The notes beneath the pieces are model-generated. The model was not told where the DNA came from, did no database searches, and was given only the letters and a program-made list of their open reading frames with translations. The position numbers were made by a program, and so were the translations under genes. Positions 52,925 through 62,810 of a stretch of DNA of 64,000 nucleotides are shown piece by piece (the first letter of the stretch is position 1; each line of letters starts with the position of its first letter). The stretch is from the NCBI GenBank assembly GCA_015067145.1, contig SVNA01000001.1, positions 62,001 through 126,000 of the forward strand, in the 5' to 3' direction. The stretch comes from Oscillospiraceae bacterium. GTDB lineage: Bacteria > Bacillota > Clostridia > Oscillospirales > Ruminococcaceae.

Positions 52925-52937
52925 TTATCTCTCTCCT

Positions 52938-55361
52938 TTAGTTGAGTTTTGTTATAGGCGTAAAGTTTGCCATAATTTTTTTGGTTCCTGCTGTATCGAA
53001 TTTTACCTCCAGCATAGCATCATTTGCCATCGGCTTAACCGCAACAACTGTGCCGTCACCAAAGACATTATGGCGTATTCTGTCCCCTGATGCATAGTTC
53101 GCAACAGGCTGTTTTTTAGCCGCTGTGCTGCCGCCAACAATATTGGATTTAGGCAGCTGAGAACCTATCAGACTGCTTGGCTGTCCAAAACCTGTAACTC
53201 TCTGTGCAGGTTTTCTCTGCATAAGTGTAGAGTTCTGTGCACCAAAGCTGTTTTCAAGATTATATTTTTTAACGTTTTTATCTATTACATCACATACAGA
53301 CTTATCAATTTCTTCGATAAATCTGGACGGCAATGGACGCTTTGTCTGGCCGAATACCATTCTTTCGGCACAATAGGACAGATAAAGTTCCTTTTTGGCA
53401 CGGGTAATGCCAACATAGGCAAGTCGGCGTTCTTCCTCTATATCGTCAGGGTTATATTTGGACATTTCGCCTGGAAAAATTCCTTCTTCGATACCAACGA
53501 TAAACACGTAAGGGAATTCAAGACCTTTTGCAGAGTGGATTGTCATAAGTGTAACACTGTCTGCATCCTGATCATAGTTGTCTATATCACTGATAAGGCT
53601 TACCTCCTCAAGAAATGCTCTTAAGGTTGCATCCTCGCCGTTGTTGTTCTTGTATTCCTGCATATTGGTTACCAGCTGACCAACGTTTTCAAGACGGGTT
53701 TTACCCTCTTCCCCCTGCTGGATAAGCATATCCTCGTAACCTGTGATACGGATAAGATTTGGTACAATGTGTTCCATCGGACAGTCTTCGCACAGACGTA
53801 CAATCTGTTCATAGATACCGTAAAAATTTTTAAGTGCACTTGCAGCACGGCCAAGCTGTGGATAATCATATACATTTTTGATTATCTCGATCATTGATAT
53901 GCCGTTTTCTTTGGCAAGATTTGAGATTGTTTCCACTGTTGTGTTGCCGATTTTGCGGGCAGGTGTATTGATGATACGCTTGAGACGCAGGTCATCTTCA
54001 GGATTAATTGCCACATTGATATATGCAAGGATATCCTTGATTTCCATACGGTCGTAGAAACGGTGACCGCCAATTATACGGTATGTGATACCGCTTCGTG
54101 CAAGGGCATTTTCCACCGCACTGGACTGCATATTCATTCTGTAGAGCACGGCGTGGTCGGAAAGTTTGGCACCTTTTTTCACATTCTGTGCGATTATATC
54201 TACGATATTGCGGCTTTCATCAAATTCCTTTGGCAAGGAATAGATTTTTACCTTTTCGCCGTCTCCTTTGCTGGTCCAGAGGGTTTTGCCTTTTCTGCCG
54301 TTGTTATTTCTGATAACGGAGTTTGCAGCATTGAGTATATTGAATGTGGAACGGTAGTTCTGTTCCAGACGAATTACCTGTGCCCCTGCAAAGTTTTCCT
54401 CGAAACTGAGGATATTTTCTATGGTTGCACCACGGAAACGGTAGATACTCTGGTCGTCATCACCTACAACACAAATGTTGTTGTGAGCCTGAGAAAGCAG
54501 GTGTACAAGCTCGAACTGTGCTGTGCTTGTGTCCTGATATTCGTCCACCATTATATATCTGTATCTGTTCTGATAATAACCGAGAACATCTTCGTTTTCT
54601 TTGAAAAGTTTTACTGTATAGTAGATAAGGTCATCAAAGTCGAAAGCATTGGCTTTTTTTAGACGCTTCTGATATTCCTCATAACATTTGACAACAAGTC
54701 TTTCATGGGCATTTACTGCAAATTCCGCTGCCTCCTGTGGAGAAATGAGCTTGTCTTTATAACCCGACATATGGCTCATCACACTTTTGAGCTGAACGAA
54801 CTTGTCGTCGATGTTAAGATCCTTCATAATCTCTTTGATGATACGTTTCTGGTCGTCTGTATCGTAGATTGTAAAGGATGAATCAAAACCCAGCTTATCC
54901 CCATCTCTGCGAAGTATTCTCACACAGAGAGAATGGAATGTGCTTGCCATAACATCGCGGGAATACTCTCCAATAGACTTTTCAAGGCGTTCACGCAGTT
55001 CTGCCGCCGCCTTGTTTGTAAATGTAATCGCAAGGATGTTGTATGGTCTGATAGGACTGGTTGCAATTTCGTTTTCCTGTTCAAATGAAAGCTTTTCTCC
55101 ACCATTTACAGCATTTTCCAATGCCTGTAAAGTTTCATCGCTTACATCACCCGGGAAATAATCGGAGCTGTAGCTGTGGCCAAAACGCACCATATTGGAA
55201 ATACGGTTGATAAGCACGCTGGTTTTGCCGCTGCCGGCACCTGCAAGTATGAGAATAGGACCTTTTATCGCATATACCGCCTTCTGCTGCATAGGATTTA
55301 AAAAGCCAAACTGTTTTTCTATGTATTCTTTTCGCAATGAAACTGCTTTGGAAAATTCCAT
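52938..55361 (-). CDS. pcrA: UvrD/PcrA-type DNA helicase
   Basis: Superfamily 1A 3'-5' helicase of 807 aa. Motif I LAGAGSGKTSVL (near residue 36), motif II VDEYQDTS, motif III GDDDQSIYRFRGA, motif IV/V with NYRSTFNIL and VTLMTIHSAKGLEF, motif VI VGITRAKKEL are all seen. The C-terminal Tudor-like part (GDRIRHNVFGDGTVVAV) binds RNA polymerase in Bacillus PcrA. An extended N-terminal domain is absent. It acts in DNA repair and rolling-circle replication. ATG follows AGAGG. Confidence 0.96.
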   Translation of the reverse strand: MEFSKAVSLRKEYIEKQFGFLNPMQQKAVYAIKGPILILAGAGSGKTSVLINRISNMVRFGHSYSSDYFPGDVSDETLQALENAVNGGEKLSFEQENEIATSPIRPYNILAITFTNKAAAELRERLEKSIGEYSRDVMASTFHSLCVRILRRDGDKLGFDSSFTIYDTDDQKRIIKEIMKDLNIDDKFVQLKSVMSHMSGYKDKLISPQEAAEFAVNAHERLVVKCYEEYQKRLKKANAFDFDDLIYYTVKLFKENEDVLGYYQNRYRYIMVDEYQDTSTAQFELVHLLSQAHNNICVVGDDDQSIYRFRGATIENILSFEENFAGAQVIRLEQNYRSTFNILNAANSVIRNNNGRKGKTLWTSKGDGEKVKIYSLPKEFDESRNIVDIIAQNVKKGAKLSDHAVLYRMNMQSSAVENALARSGITYRIIGGHRFYDRMEIKDILAYINVAINPEDDLRLKRIINTPARKIGNTTVETISNLAKENGISMIEIIKNVYDYPQLGRAASALKNFYGIYEQIVRLCEDCPMEHIVPNLIRITGYEDMLIQQGEEGKTRLENVGQLVTNMQEYKNNNGEDATLRAFLEEVSLISDIDNYDQDADSVTLMTIHSAKGLEFPYVFIVGIEEGIFPGEMSKYNPDDIEEERRLAYVGITRAKKELYLSYCAERMVFGQTKRPLPSRFIEEIDKSVCDVIDKNVKKYNLENSFGAQNSTLMQRKPAQRVTGFGQPSSLIGSQLPKSNIVGGSTAAKKQPVANYASGDRIRHNVFGDGTVVAVKPMANDAMLEVKFDTAGTKKIMANFTPITKLN

Positions 55362-55433
55362 CGGTTACCTCTTGACATTATTAATCATTTTATTATACCA
55401 CGAAAATACCTCTTAGTAAATCAGTTTTGGGAA

Positions 55434-55970
55434 TTACTGCTCAAGATGTATATAATATCCGTGAAGCTCTTTCTCTACCTCTTTATAATCGGGCATATAC
55501 CTTTCTATTTCTGCGTAAAACTCTTTGGAATGATTGAACTGCTTTATATGACTTAACTCATGAATTGCCATATATTCCCTGCATCTTTGAGAAACCAACG
55601 CAAGTCTGTAGGAAAAACAGATAGCACCGTCCTTTCCGCAGGAGCCCCATCTTCTCTCAGCGGAAGTTATCTTAACGCTTTTTATTTTTACGTCCATAAT
55701 ATCCGCATACTTATGTACAAGTTCTTTCATTACGGGCAGCAGTTGTTTTTTCATAATTTCCCGCTGGTCCTTTGTTACAAGGACACGATGGTGATATGTT
55801 TTTGCAAAATATTCCCGCTGTTTTTCTATCCATTCCTTTTGACTTTCCACAAAAGCCTCTATATATTTTTCGCTTGTAAAAAGTCCTGCTTTTACCACCA
55901 CTTCTCCTGTCACTGATACTGTAATAAGCAGTCTTTTTCTTCTGTGATGACGAATTGTTTTATATTCCAT
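55434..55970 (-). CDS. YgjP-like (M48/SprT-type) metallopeptidase
   Basis: A 178-aa cytosolic metalloprotease-like protein. The zinc motif HELSHIKQFNHSKEFYAEIE (HExxH plus a third His) is in the C-terminal half, after ERRWGSCGKDGAICFSYRL, the hallmark of DUF45/YgjP proteins. Substrate unknown. Starts with ATG after GGTGAAAT. Confidence 0.88.
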   Translation of the reverse strand: MEYKTIRHHRRKRLLITVSVTGEVVVKAGLFTSEKYIEAFVESQKEWIEKQREYFAKTYHHRVLVTKDQREIMKKQLLPVMKELVHKYADIMDVKIKSVKITSAERRWGSCGKDGAICFSYRLALVSQRCREYMAIHELSHIKQFNHSKEFYAEIERYMPDYKEVEKELHGYYIHLEQ

Positions 55971-55978
55971 ATTTCACC

Positions 55979-56005
55979 AAAAAAGGCGATATAAATCGCC
56001 TTTTT
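55979..56005 (-). terminator. Terminator of recD2-comF-mreB-like operon
   Basis: Perfect 11-bp stem AAAAAGGCGAT / ATCGCCTTTTT with loop ATAA, closing 9 bases after the MreB-like stop; minus-strand T-run TTTTTTGG. Confidence 0.93.
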
Positions 56006-56014
56006 AAATCGTTA

Positions 56015-57040
56015 TTATTTTCTTGAAAGACCAGGCGTTACATCTCTGAAACCTGATTCCAGTTTGCCTTCAAGTTCAAATACTTTACCTGTACCGATTG
56101 CAACACACTGTTCGCAGTTATCTGCCACAAGCACCTTACATTTGAGGTGATGCTGGAAATATTTATCCAGATTTGCCAGTTTTGCACCTGCACCTGTGAG
56201 AAGAATGCCGTTTTCGTAGATATCACCGGAAAGTTCAGGAGGTGTGATTTCCAGAACATTTTTTACTGCGATAACATATTCTTCAATAACAGGGTCGATA
56301 ACAGGTTTAAGGTCAAAGGTGGAAACATTCAGTTTACCAGGGAGACCTTTGAGCAGATTGATACCTTTAATCTCAAATGTACGGTTGTTTTCTTCAGTAG
56401 GCATACAGTCTGCAACTGCATGTTTAAGCTGCTGTGCAGTTTTCTGTCCTACGTAGAAATTGAATTTGTTTTTAAGCATTTTTACAATCTCTTTATCGAT
56501 TGCATTACCAGCAAGCTTGATGGATTTTGAACATACAATACCACCCAGAGAGATAACAGCTATATCAGTTGTACCGCCGCCGATATCAACAATCATATTA
56601 CCGTTTGCCTGCATAATATCAAGGCCTGCACCGATTGCTGCTGCAATAGGTTCCTCTATGATAAGAACCTGCCTTGCACCTGATGAAATAGCTGCATCTA
56701 CAACTGCATTTTCCTCAATACCTGTAACAGCACTTGGAACACAGATGCTCACCTTTGGCTTTACCACCTTGGAGTCGTAGGATTTGTTGATAAAGTATTT
56801 TACCATCTCTTTTGTAAGGGTATAGTTGGAGATTACACCGTCTTTAAGAGGATATTCCGCAACTATATTCTTGTGGGTTTTGCCCACCATTTCAAAGGCT
56901 TTCTGACCAAAAGCGATAGGTGTGCCGCTTTCTGCGTCATAAGCCACAACGCTTGGCTCATTGATAACGATGCCGTCGTTTTCTCTGTATATCATAACTT
57001 TGGTTGTACCCAAGTCAATTCCAATATCATTAGATGCCAT
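56015..57040 (-). CDS. MreB/Mbl-like rod-shape protein
   Basis: A 341-aa actin-family protein. Phosphate 1 loop IGIDLGTTKVMIY (7-19), phosphate 2 loop IVDIGGGTTDIAVISLGG, and adenosine loop GILLTGAGAKLANLDKYF are intact. It polymerises under the membrane to guide wall synthesis. It could be MreB, Mbl or MreBH; no mreC/mreD follow, so a paralogue outside the mre operon is likely. Located with comF and recD2 and closed by a terminator. Confidence 0.9.
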   Translation of the reverse strand: MASNDIGIDLGTTKVMIYRENDGIVINEPSVVAYDAESGTPIAFGQKAFEMVGKTHKNIVAEYPLKDGVISNYTLTKEMVKYFINKSYDSKVVKPKVSICVPSAVTGIEENAVVDAAISSGARQVLIIEEPIAAAIGAGLDIMQANGNMIVDIGGGTTDIAVISLGGIVCSKSIKLAGNAIDKEIVKMLKNKFNFYVGQKTAQQLKHAVADCMPTEENNRTFEIKGINLLKGLPGKLNVSTFDLKPVIDPVIEEYVIAVKNVLEITPPELSGDIYENGILLTGAGAKLANLDKYFQHHLKCKVLVADNCEQCVAIGTGKVFELEGKLESGFRDVTPGLSRK

Positions 57041-57055
57041 ATATTAACCTTCTTT

Positions 57056-57715
57056 CTATCCTTTATTGTATGCAAAAGTAATGCCGATAACCCTTGATGC
57101 TCCACTCTTTTTGAGAGTTCTGGCAACCTCTTCCAAGGAGTAACCTGTAGATACAATATCATCCAGAATTACAATATTTTTCCCTTTTACATCGCCATTT
57201 ACACTGAATACACCACGCAGATTACTTTTGCGTTCAGCTAAAGATAAATCATGCTGATTTTTTGTCTTTTTAACCTTTGTTACAAGGTCTTTATTATACC
57301 TCAGATTGCAGGTTTTTGCAATCTGCCGTGCCATCTCCTGTGGCAAATCATATTCCCTGTCATACATTTTTGATTTATGGTACGGCATAGATATAATTAC
57401 ATCTATTTTATTCTTTGCAAAATAATCTTTGAAATCAAAACTTGTATAACTTAAGAACTCTCTGATAAATGCTGAGCAATTTTTGAACTTGGCATACAAA
57501 ATACCATCCCTTACCATATCCTTATACAGATAAAACGAAATACATTCATCGAGATTTTTAAAACAGGAGTGGTTTATCTGTCTGTTCTGCTTTGGAATTT
57601 CATAAAATTCTGCTGCTTTTCTGCATTTATCGCAGTTTTCCCCCACAGCCAGCACATCATTGCAGAACATACATTTGGGTGGAAATATAAAATCAATCAA
57701 AAGTTTTTTATCCAT
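57056..57715 (-). CDS. ComF-family phosphoribosyltransferase-like protein
   Basis: A 219-aa protein. An N-terminal four-Cys zinc module (CMFCNDVLAVGENCDKC) precedes a PRTase fold with NVI/IVILDDIVSTGYSLEEVA as the PRPP loop. ComF helps DNA uptake in competent bacteria and interacts with ComFA and PriA in Bacillus; ComFA is not adjacent here. It overlaps recD2 by 8 bp. Activity unknown. Confidence 0.9.
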   Translation of the reverse strand: MDKKLLIDFIFPPKCMFCNDVLAVGENCDKCRKAAEFYEIPKQNRQINHSCFKNLDECISFYLYKDMVRDGILYAKFKNCSAFIREFLSYTSFDFKDYFAKNKIDVIISMPYHKSKMYDREYDLPQEMARQIAKTCNLRYNKDLVTKVKKTKNQHDLSLAERKSNLRGVFSVNGDVKGKNIVILDDIVSTGYSLEEVARTLKKSGASRVIGITFAYNKG

Positions 57716-59906
57716 TCATCTCTTCCAGGAAATATTTTATACCTGAATATCTCAGCTGTTTTCTGTGATTTAATGTCATCTGACCGAGAATATAAGGCTT
57801 GCCGATAATAATAAGCAACTCTTTTGCACGGGTAATTGCTGTGTACAGAAGATTGCGGTACTGCAGTTCTTTTGCAGTATCGGATATACACAGCACAACC
57901 GCTTTGAATTCACAGCCCTGACTTTTGTGGACAGTTATTGCATAGGAATGCTCAAGCTGCGGAAATTCCTCCTGTGTGTATGTGTACAGCCTGTCCTCAA
58001 AACGTACATACATCAGCTTGTTGAAGGTATCTATCCTTTCAATCACGCCGATATCACCGTTAAAAACTCCGATATCGCCATTACCGTCGTCCTTTACATA
58101 CTCAAGGTCATAGTTGTTCTTTATCTGCATAACCTTGTCGCATTCACGGAAAATCACACCATTGAATGAGATTTCTTTCTTATTTGCCGCCGGCGGATTA
58201 AGGCTTTTCTGCAGCACCACATTAAGATTTGCCGTGCCGCCACGCTTTTTGCGGGACGGACACAGCACCTGTATCTCATCAAAGCTGTCATATCCGTATG
58301 CCTGTGGCAGTCTGGTTGTTACAAACTGTACCAGCAGGTCTTCTGCTCTGTCGCCATCTGCATCAATAAAGAAGAAATCGCTGTCTTTACCTGCCGAAAC
58401 AGGAGCAATACCATTATTTATATTATGAGCATTTACAACTATCTGGCTCTGCTGTGACTGACGGAAAATCTCGGTGAGCATTACACAGGGAACAATACCG
58501 CTTTCGATAAGGTCCTTGAGGATATTGCCCGGACCTACTGCAGGCAGCTGGTTTGAATCGCCCACAAGAACTATTCTGCAGTTTGGTTTTACGGCAGTTA
58601 TAAGCTGAGAAAACAGCACAATATCCACCATGGAAAACTCATCTATAATAAGCACCTGACAAGGCAGCGGGTTGTCCTGATTGCGTGCAAAACGCAGGTT
58701 GTCTTTGCTGCCAGGCATAACCTCCAGCAGTCTGTGGATTGTTTTTGCAGGTTTGTCGGTAAGATCAGAAATACGCTTTGCAGCACGGCCTGTTGGTGCA
58801 CAAAGGCTTATTTTAAGCCCCTGTGCTTCAAAAAGGCTTATAATACCTTTTACTATTGTGGTTTTGCCTGTACCGGGCCCCCCCGTAATAATTGATACAG
58901 GAGAATTGTAAACCCTGCTTATTGCCTCTTTCTGCTTTTCAGCATAAGAAATATCATTAATCTGTTCGATATATTTTATAAGAGTGTTTACATCTTCATC
59001 GTTGTATATTTCGTTTGCCATAAGCTCTGTGAGCTTCTGGGTAATAACAATTTCCGCTGCATATAGTTCTGCAAGAAAAACAAATTCCTTGTCATAAAGT
59101 TTTTCTTCTATCAGCAACCCCTGGTCAAAAAGGTTCTGCAGATTGTTTTCCACTTTTTCAGGTTCTACGCTGATAAAGGCAGACACCGTTTCGATAAGCT
59201 TCTGTTTTGGAACACAGCTGTGACCTTTAAGGGTGTTGTGGCGGAGCACAAACATTATACCGCCTTCAATGCGGCAGCTGTTATCGTACTCCATCATCAG
59301 TTTCTGAGCAATTTCATCCGCTCTTTCAAACTCGAAAAAACAAGGCTCTCCGCACAGTACAAAAGGATTGTCTGTAACAATCTCAACTGTGTTCGGGCCA
59401 AGCATTGAGTATAGTGCTATGGCTTCCTTTGCTGCAACGTTATATTTGGAAAGAAAAATCACAGCATCCTGTACACCGTGGATTTTCTTGAATTCCTGCT
59501 GAATTGCTTTGGCTTTTGAGTAAGATATCCCCTGTATCTGTGCCAGTTTTTCAGGGAAGTTGTCCAGAACATCAAAGGTTTCTTCTCCAAATTTTTCCAC
59601 AATTCTTTTTGCAAACACCATTCCAACACCCTTTACAGCACCGCTGGCAAGGTATGTGTAGATAGCATTTGCATCGCTTGGGAGGCTTAATTCCACCTTT
59701 TCGGCTTTAAACTGCACACCAAAAGACGGATGGTTGGTATAATCGCCAAAAGCTACCAGCTTCTGCCCTTCTCCTATACCTGCCATCTCGCCCACTACTG
59801 TTATGTATTCTGTTTCTGTTTCCAGTTCCAGAACTGTAAAACCAGTATCTTCGCTTTGAAATGTTATGTGAACAACATTTCCCTCAATGCGTTTTAATGT
59901 GTGCAA
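57708..59906 (-). CDS. recD2: RecD2-type ATP-dependent DNA helicase
   Basis: A 732-aa SF1B helicase with 5'-3' polarity. N-terminal OB/HhH part (about 1-200, VKGVGMVFAKRIVEKFGEE), then Walker A GGPGTGKTTIVKG (near 345), CAPTGRAAKRIS, DEFSMVD (motif II), VGDSNQLPAVGPGNILKDL and the C-terminal YAITVHKSQGCEFKAVVLC with TAITRAKELL. It starts with TTG, 7 bases after GAGGG. No RecBC/AddAB is next to it, as expected for RecD2. Confidence 0.95.
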   Translation of the reverse strand: MHTLKRIEGNVVHITFQSEDTGFTVLELETETEYITVVGEMAGIGEGQKLVAFGDYTNHPSFGVQFKAEKVELSLPSDANAIYTYLASGAVKGVGMVFAKRIVEKFGEETFDVLDNFPEKLAQIQGISYSKAKAIQQEFKKIHGVQDAVIFLSKYNVAAKEAIALYSMLGPNTVEIVTDNPFVLCGEPCFFEFERADEIAQKLMMEYDNSCRIEGGIMFVLRHNTLKGHSCVPKQKLIETVSAFISVEPEKVENNLQNLFDQGLLIEEKLYDKEFVFLAELYAAEIVITQKLTELMANEIYNDEDVNTLIKYIEQINDISYAEKQKEAISRVYNSPVSIITGGPGTGKTTIVKGIISLFEAQGLKISLCAPTGRAAKRISDLTDKPAKTIHRLLEVMPGSKDNLRFARNQDNPLPCQVLIIDEFSMVDIVLFSQLITAVKPNCRIVLVGDSNQLPAVGPGNILKDLIESGIVPCVMLTEIFRQSQQSQIVVNAHNINNGIAPVSAGKDSDFFFIDADGDRAEDLLVQFVTTRLPQAYGYDSFDEIQVLCPSRKKRGGTANLNVVLQKSLNPPAANKKEISFNGVIFRECDKVMQIKNNYDLEYVKDDGNGDIGVFNGDIGVIERIDTFNKLMYVRFEDRLYTYTQEEFPQLEHSYAITVHKSQGCEFKAVVLCISDTAKELQYRNLLYTAITRAKELLIIIGKPYILGQMTLNHRKQLRYSGIKYFLEEMNG

Positions 59907-59984
59907 AATTTACCCTCTTTTGTTTGATTTTATGAGAATATTGTATCACAATTTACAGTTGTTATCTATACAAAAATAAATATG

Positions 59985-60284
59985 TTACCAATTGTTCACA
60001 CTTTTCACATTCAAAACATCTTCCAGATAGCTGTTCAGTATTTCCAGCTGTTTTTCTCCATCTGTTTCACTGTCAAATGGGTAAAGCACCGTGTAATTAT
60101 TGGGCATATTCTGCTCTGCAAATTTCACCTTTCTGAATGTTGTGTCTTTCATATCATTTTTCATAATCATCACCGATGCAGGCATTTTTCCTATGCTGAA
60201 AAAGGTTAAAGCCGTATCTATAAAGCAGTACATCCCAAAAACCGCAAATCCCGTGAGAATTATAATATAAATATCGTAAGCCAT
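59985..60284 (-). CDS. Hypothetical membrane protein
   Basis: A 99-aa protein with one hydrophobic helix (about residues 5-27, IYIIILTGFAVFGMYCFI) and a hydrophilic C-terminal part (MKNDMKDTTFRKVKFAEQN). No recognised family. ATG follows TAGGGGTGATTG. Between recD2 and the plus-strand RluA gene, each reading its own way. Confidence 0.6.
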   Translation of the reverse strand: MAYDIYIIILTGFAVFGMYCFIDTALTFFSIGKMPASVMIMKNDMKDTTFRKVKFAEQNMPNNYTVLYPFDSETDGEKQLEILNSYLEDVLNVKSVNNW

Positions 60285-60370
60285 CCAATCACCCCTATGA
60301 CTTATGATATGTGCATATATTAAATATTGTTAATATCAGTTTTTTATGGTAATATTTTATTGGTGATTTA

Positions 60371-61312
60371 ATGAAAGAATTAATTTTTAAAGGCACAAAA
60401 CCTGTGCGTCTTGATATATATATAAGCGAAAAATATCCGCTGATAAGACCAAATGTTCTGAACAGATTTCTGCGTCAGAACAAGGTCAAAGTAAATGGCG
60501 GAAAGACAAGTGCAAACTATAGACTGTCTGACGGAGATATTATTAATCTCTATGTGAATGATGAATATCTTTTACAGCCCGATAAAAACAATGCTCATCT
60601 TTTCGCTTCTGCTGCGGTTGAAATCCTCTACGAAGATGATAATCTGTTTGTAGTGAACAAACCATCGGGTATCAGCGTTATCAGCGATAACTGGCAGGAA
60701 TTTGATACCCTTACAAACCGTATAAAACATTATTATCACAAAAACAATCTTGGCGATAATATTCCTCAGCTTTGCCACAGAATTGATACTGGCACCAGCG
60801 GAATAGTTATTCTTGCTAAAAATGATGCCGCTTTGGAATTTATGTTTGATATATTCCGTGATAAACAGTTGAAAAAGAAATACATCTGTGCTGTAAAAAA
60901 CAATCCGAAAATCAAGGATGATATTTACAAAGCATATCTCACCAAAAATTCCCAGCGGGGTTTTGTAACTGTAAGCGAAAAACCGCTTAACAATGCAAGC
61001 CAGAATATTGAAACAGGTATAAAAACACTGGACAGCTTTGACGGATATAAACTGCTGGATATAAACCTTTTTACAGGCAGGACACACCAGATACGTGCAC
61101 ATCTTGCCTATATGAATATGCCCGTGCTTGGAGACAGCAAATATGGCGACAACAATCTCAACCGCAGACTTAAACTTAAATATCAGCTTCTCTGCAGCTA
61201 TTATCTCAAATTTGGCAGAATAGAGGATGAGAGATACTCCTATCTTTCCTATAAAGAAATCTCCTGCCCTATGCCTTGGTTTGTGGATAGTTTTAACGAA
61301 AGAAAACTTTAA
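60371..61312 (+). CDS. RluA-family RNA pseudouridine synthase
   Basis: A 313-aa enzyme that isomerises uridine in rRNA or tRNA. A short S4-type N-terminal domain (about 15-60, VRLDIYISEKYPLIRPNVLN) is followed by the catalytic domain with the signature HRIDTGTSGIVILAKN (catalytic Asp) and later FTGRTHQIRAHLAYMNMPVLG. The substrate uridine is unknown. ATG follows GGTGATTTA. Single plus-strand gene with terminators on both sides. Confidence 0.93.
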   Translation: MKELIFKGTKPVRLDIYISEKYPLIRPNVLNRFLRQNKVKVNGGKTSANYRLSDGDIINLYVNDEYLLQPDKNNAHLFASAAVEILYEDDNLFVVNKPSGISVISDNWQEFDTLTNRIKHYYHKNNLGDNIPQLCHRIDTGTSGIVILAKNDAALEFMFDIFRDKQLKKKYICAVKNNPKIKDDIYKAYLTKNSQRGFVTVSEKPLNNASQNIETGIKTLDSFDGYKLLDINLFTGRTHQIRAHLAYMNMPVLGDSKYGDNNLNRRLKLKYQLLCSYYLKFGRIEDERYSYLSYKEISCPMPWFVDSFNERKL

Positions 61313-61320
61313 TACAACTA

Positions 61321-61363
61321 AAAAGAGAGTATCTTTTCACCCGAGTGAAACAGATACTCTCTT
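61321..61363. terminator. Bidirectional terminator between rluA-type gene and PTS gene
   Basis: Stem AAGAGAGTATCT (61323-61334) with AGATACTCTCTT (61352-61363), extended by TTTCAC / GTGAAA and a CCGA loop. T-runs follow on both strands (minus strand: CTTTTTAG). Confidence 0.92.
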
Positions 61364-61369
61364 ATGTTT

Positions 61370-62476
61370 TTACAAACCAAGAACTAAATCTTCTGATTTT
61401 ATCCAGCCGCGTTTTTTCATTATTTCACAGAAAACAACGCTTAAAACCGCTGGGAGAACAAAGCAGATAAGCAGCATACCAATCCAGTCAGTTGCTGTAA
61501 TTGCCGCCTTTGTGCCGTTGGCAACATCATTAATCCAGCCTGTGTATACACCTATCTGACCTACGAAACCGCAGGTACCCATACCTGAAGAAACAGCTGC
61601 ACCGTTCATCTGAAACTCAAACAGACAGGTTGCTATAGGGCCTGTAACGGCTGATGCAAGGGTTGGTGGAATCCATATACGAGGATTTTTTACGATATTG
61701 GACATCTGCAGCATACTTGTGCCGACCCCCTGTGCCACAAGACCACCCCAGCCGTTTTCTTTAAAGCTCATAACAGCAAAACCTATCATCTGTGCACAGC
61801 AGCCTGCAACTGCCGCACCGCCTGCAAGACCTGTAAGCCCGAAAGCTGCACATATAGCTGCTGAACTGATTGGCAAAGTGAGTGCCATGCCGATTATAAC
61901 AGAAACCATTATACCCATAAAGAAAGGTCTTAACTCTGTTGCCCACATAATTGCAAGACCAACCGACTGTGCCAATGCACCGATTGGCTGTGCCACAGCC
62001 TTTGCTATAAAAATACCTGCCAGAATTGTAACAGATGGTGTAACAAGCAGGTCTATTTTTGTTTCCTTGGAAACAATTTTACCAAGTTCAGCTGCTGCAA
62101 TAGTAACAAAATATACTGCAAGCGGACCTCCCGCCCCAGCCATTGCATTTGTGGCAAAACCTACAGGAATAAGCGAAAACAGCACCATTGACGGACAGTG
62201 CAGTGCAAATCCGATTGCAACTGCTATACCAGGACCTACCATTGCAGATGCCAGTCCACCGATTGTATAGCCTGCTGCACCCTCACCTGTACCTATTGTA
62301 ACGATGATTTCCTGCAGAAAAGCAATATCGAACTGCTGCCCTATTGTGTTTAAAATTGTGCCCACAAGCAGTGTACAGAACAATCCCTGTGCCATTGCAC
62401 CCAAGGCGTCGATGCCGTATCTTTTACCAGATACAACAACATCTTTACGTTTCAGAAAAAGTTTAAATTCTTTCAA
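61370..62476 (-). CDS. PTS EIIC-like membrane protein (PfoR type)
   Basis: A 368-aa polytopic protein with about nine to ten hydrophobic helices, very Gly/Ala-rich. It belongs to the PTS_EIIC_2 group (PfoR-like), which lacks attached EIIA and EIIB domains. The role is unclear: some members are named as regulators of perfringolysin synthesis, others as sugar permeases. The TTG at 62476 is 9 bases after AAAAGGAA and fits better than the GTG at 62485 that adjoins it. Near the C terminus WGGLVAQGVGTSMLQMSNIV is family-typical. No other PTS gene lies nearby. Confidence 0.82.
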   Translation of the reverse strand: MKEFKLFLKRKDVVVSGKRYGIDALGAMAQGLFCTLLVGTILNTIGQQFDIAFLQEIIVTIGTGEGAAGYTIGGLASAMVGPGIAVAIGFALHCPSMVLFSLIPVGFATNAMAGAGGPLAVYFVTIAAAELGKIVSKETKIDLLVTPSVTILAGIFIAKAVAQPIGALAQSVGLAIMWATELRPFFMGIMVSVIIGMALTLPISSAAICAAFGLTGLAGGAAVAGCCAQMIGFAVMSFKENGWGGLVAQGVGTSMLQMSNIVKNPRIWIPPTLASAVTGPIATCLFEFQMNGAAVSSGMGTCGFVGQIGVYTGWINDVANGTKAAITATDWIGMLLICFVLPAVLSVVFCEIMKKRGWIKSEDLVLGL

Positions 62477-62540
62477 TAAAAACACTTCCTTTTAATTGTG
62501 CCTGATTTGTCAAAAAAATAACTTTGCCCATATACAACGA

Positions 62541-62575
62541 AAAGCATTGAGGACAAAATGTCTTCAATGCTTTTT
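62541..62575 (-). terminator. Terminator of tRNA-Ala
   Basis: Stem AAAGCATTGAgGACA (62541-62555) with its complement TGTCtTCAATGCTTT (to 62573), small loop; T's follow on the minus strand (CTTTTCG) and a T-run on the plus. Confidence 0.85.
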
Positions 62576-62579
62576 TGTG

Positions 62580-62655
<76 letters not shown>

Positions 62656-62687
62656 GCATACTATCAAGGTTCAGATTTTACTGTAAA

Positions 62688-62716
62688 AGTATATCATATT
62701 ATGCTTTAAAAATCAA
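62688..62716 (-). promoter_or_regulatory. Sigma-A type promoter of tRNA-Ala
   Basis: Minus strand TTGATT, 17-base spacer, TATACT, ending about 33 bases before the 5' end of the tRNA. Confidence 0.75.
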
Positions 62717-62765
62717 TATATAATTTAAATTCCGATTATGTATACAGAAATATATTATATGTAGT

Positions 62766-62797
62766 CAAGGGATACCCCTGTAAAGAGTATCCCTTAA
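62766..62797 (-). terminator. Terminator-like hairpin after ugd
   Basis: Stem AAGGGATAC / GTATCCCTT of 9 bp with a long loop, 12 to 15 bases past the UDP-glucose dehydrogenase stop. The T-run on the minus strand is poor (TTGACT), so efficiency is uncertain. Confidence 0.6.
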
Positions 62798-62810
62798 ACA
62801 ATATATATTT

